Shown here one piece after another: positions 61,724 through 64,000 of a stretch of DNA of 64,000 nucleotides. The stretch is from the NCBI GenBank assembly GCA_036365455.1, contig JAWQUS010000004.1:2735501-2799500 (forward strand). The letters are read 5' to 3'. Under the pieces are notes generated by a model, which saw only the letters and a program-made list of their open reading frames with translations, was not told where the DNA came from and did not search any database. Origin of the DNA: Macrosoma leucophasiata. Its lineage: Eukaryota > Arthropoda > Insecta > Lepidoptera > Hedylidae. The position numbers were made by a program, and so were the translations under genes. The first letter of the stretch is position 1; each line of letters opens with the position of its first letter.

Positions 61724-61937
61724 TTACTGGTAGTAGAGCTCAGGTGACCGAGCTAAATGGTAGTGTTCAGGATTATCGTATTCCAGTCAGGTGGTAATTA
61801 GCACTAATTAGGCCTCAGGAACGGCATCGCAATGCATCATCTTTGGTTTCATGTAGATGTTTGTAGGCTACACTATTCCTTACCATCAATGGGAACTGTA
61901 TGCTTGCTTACCACTTCATGCATAACATTAAAAAAAG
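61724..61937 (+). repeat. SINE-A with internal deletions
   Basis: 'tactggtagtagagctcagg' to 'ccacttcatgcataacatta'. Two family blocks are missing. Confidence 0.75.
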
Positions 61938-62331
61938 GTAAGCTAACCCTAACAACTACATGTCTTATTTCAAAACGTTTTAATACCATTCAAATTAATT
62001 GTTGATATTTTCATTAGGTTAATTACATGTATTTAATATAATATCTTCATTTGATCACACGATTAATTATATCTTTCCATTTCGAAGTGTATTTAGATAA
62101 TTTGAAGGTCATCACTAATGTTTGCAATTCACTAAATTTTATGTGTGATTGCGTAAATGATTAATGGTGTTTTGTGAAATAATGAAAAAAACACAAGATT
62201 TCACACAAAATTTACGTAGAAGTTCAGTGATTTTCGTTCAAGGTTAGTCGGTAATTGTTACTTCTACATTCCTTACACGTAGAAAATATATTTATTTAAT
62301 TTAATTAAAATGGTAATCAAACGAATGTTTC
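61938..62331. other. AT-rich stretch, nothing recognised
   Basis: No coding or repeat signal. Confidence 0.4.
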
Positions 62332-62757
62332 TCTGGTGGTAGAAATCCAGCGTAGGGACTAGAGGGCGTAGGAATCAGAATCAGAATCAGAAACTCATTT
62401 ATTCATTTAGAGTGAAAGGCACCTCTTATGACACGTCAAAAACAAACAAAATAAATTAAAGTGAATAACAATTGATATACATGTCAAACAAGATAAAAAT
62501 AGTATGTAAAGTCAAGAATATCACTAAGATAAAACTAAATATAATATGCTAATGTAAAAACTATATCAGTAGAATGTCTCATTTCCCCTTTACAAACTGA
62601 TAACAAAGAGTAAATCAAAGAGTATAAAAAAAAATCACTTTGTTACCTAATCGAACTGCCGCAAAATGGTAGTGTTCAGCACTATCGTGCTGCAGTTTGA
62701 TGACAATGTACGGCCCCGTCATAACAATCACAGAGACATAACAAAACACTGCAGTGC
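62332..62757 (+). repeat. SINE-A, old subfamily, split by a LINE tail
   Basis: 62332-62370 ('ctctggtggtagaaatccag', 'gactagagggcgtagg') and 62643-62757 ('ttacctaatcgaactgccgc', 'tgcagtttgatgacaatg') join to a continuous SINE-A if the middle is removed. Confidence 0.75.
62371..62640 (-). pseudogene. LINE 3' end with (CTGATT)n tail, inserted in SINE-A
   Basis: Begins at the left with 'aatcagaatcagaatcagaa' (reversed short-repeat tail) then 'actcatttattcatttagag' and AT-rich 3' UTR. No coding sequence. Its polarity is inferred from the tail. Confidence 0.55.
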
Positions 62758-63092
62758 ATCAAGTATGTTTACGGAGTTTACGGTCAACAGTTTCCATGTC
62801 ATTCTTCGCCACAGAATTGCTTCACTGATGCGGCGAGTACGTGGGAGTTCAAACAGCATTCTGAATGTATTGGCTGACAGACCGGACTGTCCTATATGAA
62901 AACACTGGATCAGTGTACATATGGGACTGTCCGGTTCTTCTTCTTTATTATAAATAATGTATAATTGACATTTAATAGATAATATTGTAATGAATTTTAT
63001 TAGATTGTCCATTAACACTTAGTTTATTAAGTCTCTTACTAACAAATAATAAACGATTTTTTTATCTGAATAAATGAATAATAATAATAATA
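62758..63092. other. Unassigned stretch
   Basis: No repeat or coding signal. A 96-codon minus frame at 62728-63018 overlaps SINE-A and has no family resemblance. Confidence 0.35.
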
Positions 63093-63362
63093 ACTTGGGT
63101 CTGGGAGTGTCTGGGGTGGCAACGCATCTACACTTCTTGACGACCCAGTTAGTCCAGCGGTGTGAGATGACCGTTGGATTCAAGGGTTGCGGGTTCGATC
63201 CCCGCACCGGGACAAACATATGTTTGGCCTACAGATATTTGTTTCGGGTGTTTGTGTTATATGTGTACACCGGCACCCACGACACAACTTTATATCTAAT
63301 GTGGGGCTGTGAGTGTAAGCGTATTTTTTCGTGTAGATGTCTGTAGACTGCAGTAGGTATAA
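63093..63362 (+). repeat. SINE-A fragment interrupted by SINE-D
   Basis: 63093-63138 ('gtctggggtggcaacgcatc', 'tacactt') and 63328-63362 ('cgtgtagatgtctgtagact', 'gcagt') are consecutive parts of the old subfamily. Confidence 0.7.
63139..63327 (+). repeat. SINE-D, full length
   Basis: 'gacgacccagttagtccagc' (box A), box B 'gggttcgatcccc', 'gtgttatatgtgtacaccgg', and end 'gtgagtgtaagcgtattttt'. A short body deletion relative to 37266. Confidence 0.85.
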
Positions 63363-64000
63363 CGTCTTCCCTTCTTACCGCCTGTTAGCCTAATTATATT
63401 ATTATACAAACAAGATATTATTATATTGACTCTTCTGAAAATTTGTAATGTTGCAAAAATTATTTACGACGGGACATAATGACCTAACTGAAACTAAATA
63501 AAATTTAAAATAATTATTTAAGCAAATTCATCAAATATAACAATAATTTATACTCAATTAATTTGAAATGACAATGGTAATATCAAATTTTAATCGTGAG
63601 AAGTCAAGTCTGAATGTGATTTATGGTATCAACCAAATCAAATGGTTAATATAAATAGTAGAATGAAGGATTGTATTAATATTAATTTGTTTTATTTGTA
63701 CAGGGCATCTTCAAAGATAACTCACGAGATTTGAGAACTCGTTTGATTCTTTCGCATAAAAAATACTTCTAAATACTTCTAAACTCTATGAACTCTTAAG
63801 TAAAGGGATTGCAGGGGGTCCGGGAGTGTCGGCATAAATTGAATATTAACGTTGTAAGGGGAGAAAGAGAGGGGTATACTTCCTCTCCTACGCCTCGCCG
63901 GTCTACTCTCTCTCCGTCTTAGGTGTTTTCGATCACGTATCCTGATGCAAGTTTAACATTTTTTTACCCAGACCAAAAAGTGCACAACGCCGCTAATGTT
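63363..64000. other. AT-rich stretch to window end
   Basis: 63855-63920 is pyrimidine-rich ('ctctcctacgcctcgccggt', 'ctactctctctccgtc'). No gene or repeat supported. Confidence 0.4.

Noticed and set aside
63074..63346. 90-codon frame
   Set aside because: It spans SINE-A and SINE-D text, including the tRNA head.

Overview
This 64 kb window looks like repeat-dense, AT-rich non-coding DNA from an insect nuclear genome, most likely a moth or butterfly. That assignment is inference, from the types of short retroposon, LINE and MITE present. I found no host exon I could defend. Every open reading frame is under about 200 codons, and the only recognisable proteins are decayed transposon proteins: several LINE reverse-transcriptase C-termini and a truncated mariner transposase. 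There is no bacterial signature, no CRISPR array and no rRNA or host tRNA gene.

Most of the sequence belongs to a few dispersed families, named here by letter. SINE-A is a roughly 290-bp retroposon with an ACTGGTGGTAGAGCTCC head and an oligo-A tail (about 38 full or partial copies, two subfamilies). SINE-B is a 310-bp tRNA-headed SINE (about 13 copies). SINE-C and SINE-D are two more tRNA-headed SINEs. 5S-SINE has a head resembling 5S rRNA. tR-FB is a family of tRNA-containing retroposons with an internal inversion. The F repeats have a 'GGCTTCGCCCGCG' signature. Several MITE-like inverted-repeat elements, a 700-bp hAT-type element with an exact 8-bp target duplication, one mariner relic and one solo LTR complete the set.

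Layout: 1-8 kb is SINE-A fragments, the first tR-FB copy and a Jockey-like LINE relic. 8-22 kb is F repeats, nested SINEs, two more tR-FB copies and a simpler relative of that family. 22-25.4 kb is a stack of elements (a CR1/Jockey-type LINE inside a long-inverted-repeat element, a second damaged arm, then the hAT-type element). 28-36.6 kb holds tandem F repeats, a solo LTR inside a (TA)n tract and three tR-FB copies including an 845-bp composite. 37-50 kb is mixed SINEs and MITEs plus a GC-rich repeat pair. 51-64 kb holds a mariner inside SINE-B, SINEs inside SINEs, more LINE tails and an obvious MITE.

The most interesting signal is tR-FB. Eight copies each have their own 12-15 bp target duplication, all begin with an antisense copy of their own tail starting at the same A-rich site, and each has a different inversion breakpoint. 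Several were templated by a head-to-tail repeat of a 311-bp unit. This looks like habitual twin priming on a multimeric (or circular) tRNA-containing RNA. A second theme is that three SINE families share their 3' ends with LINE relics in the same window, which suggests SINE/LINE partnerships.
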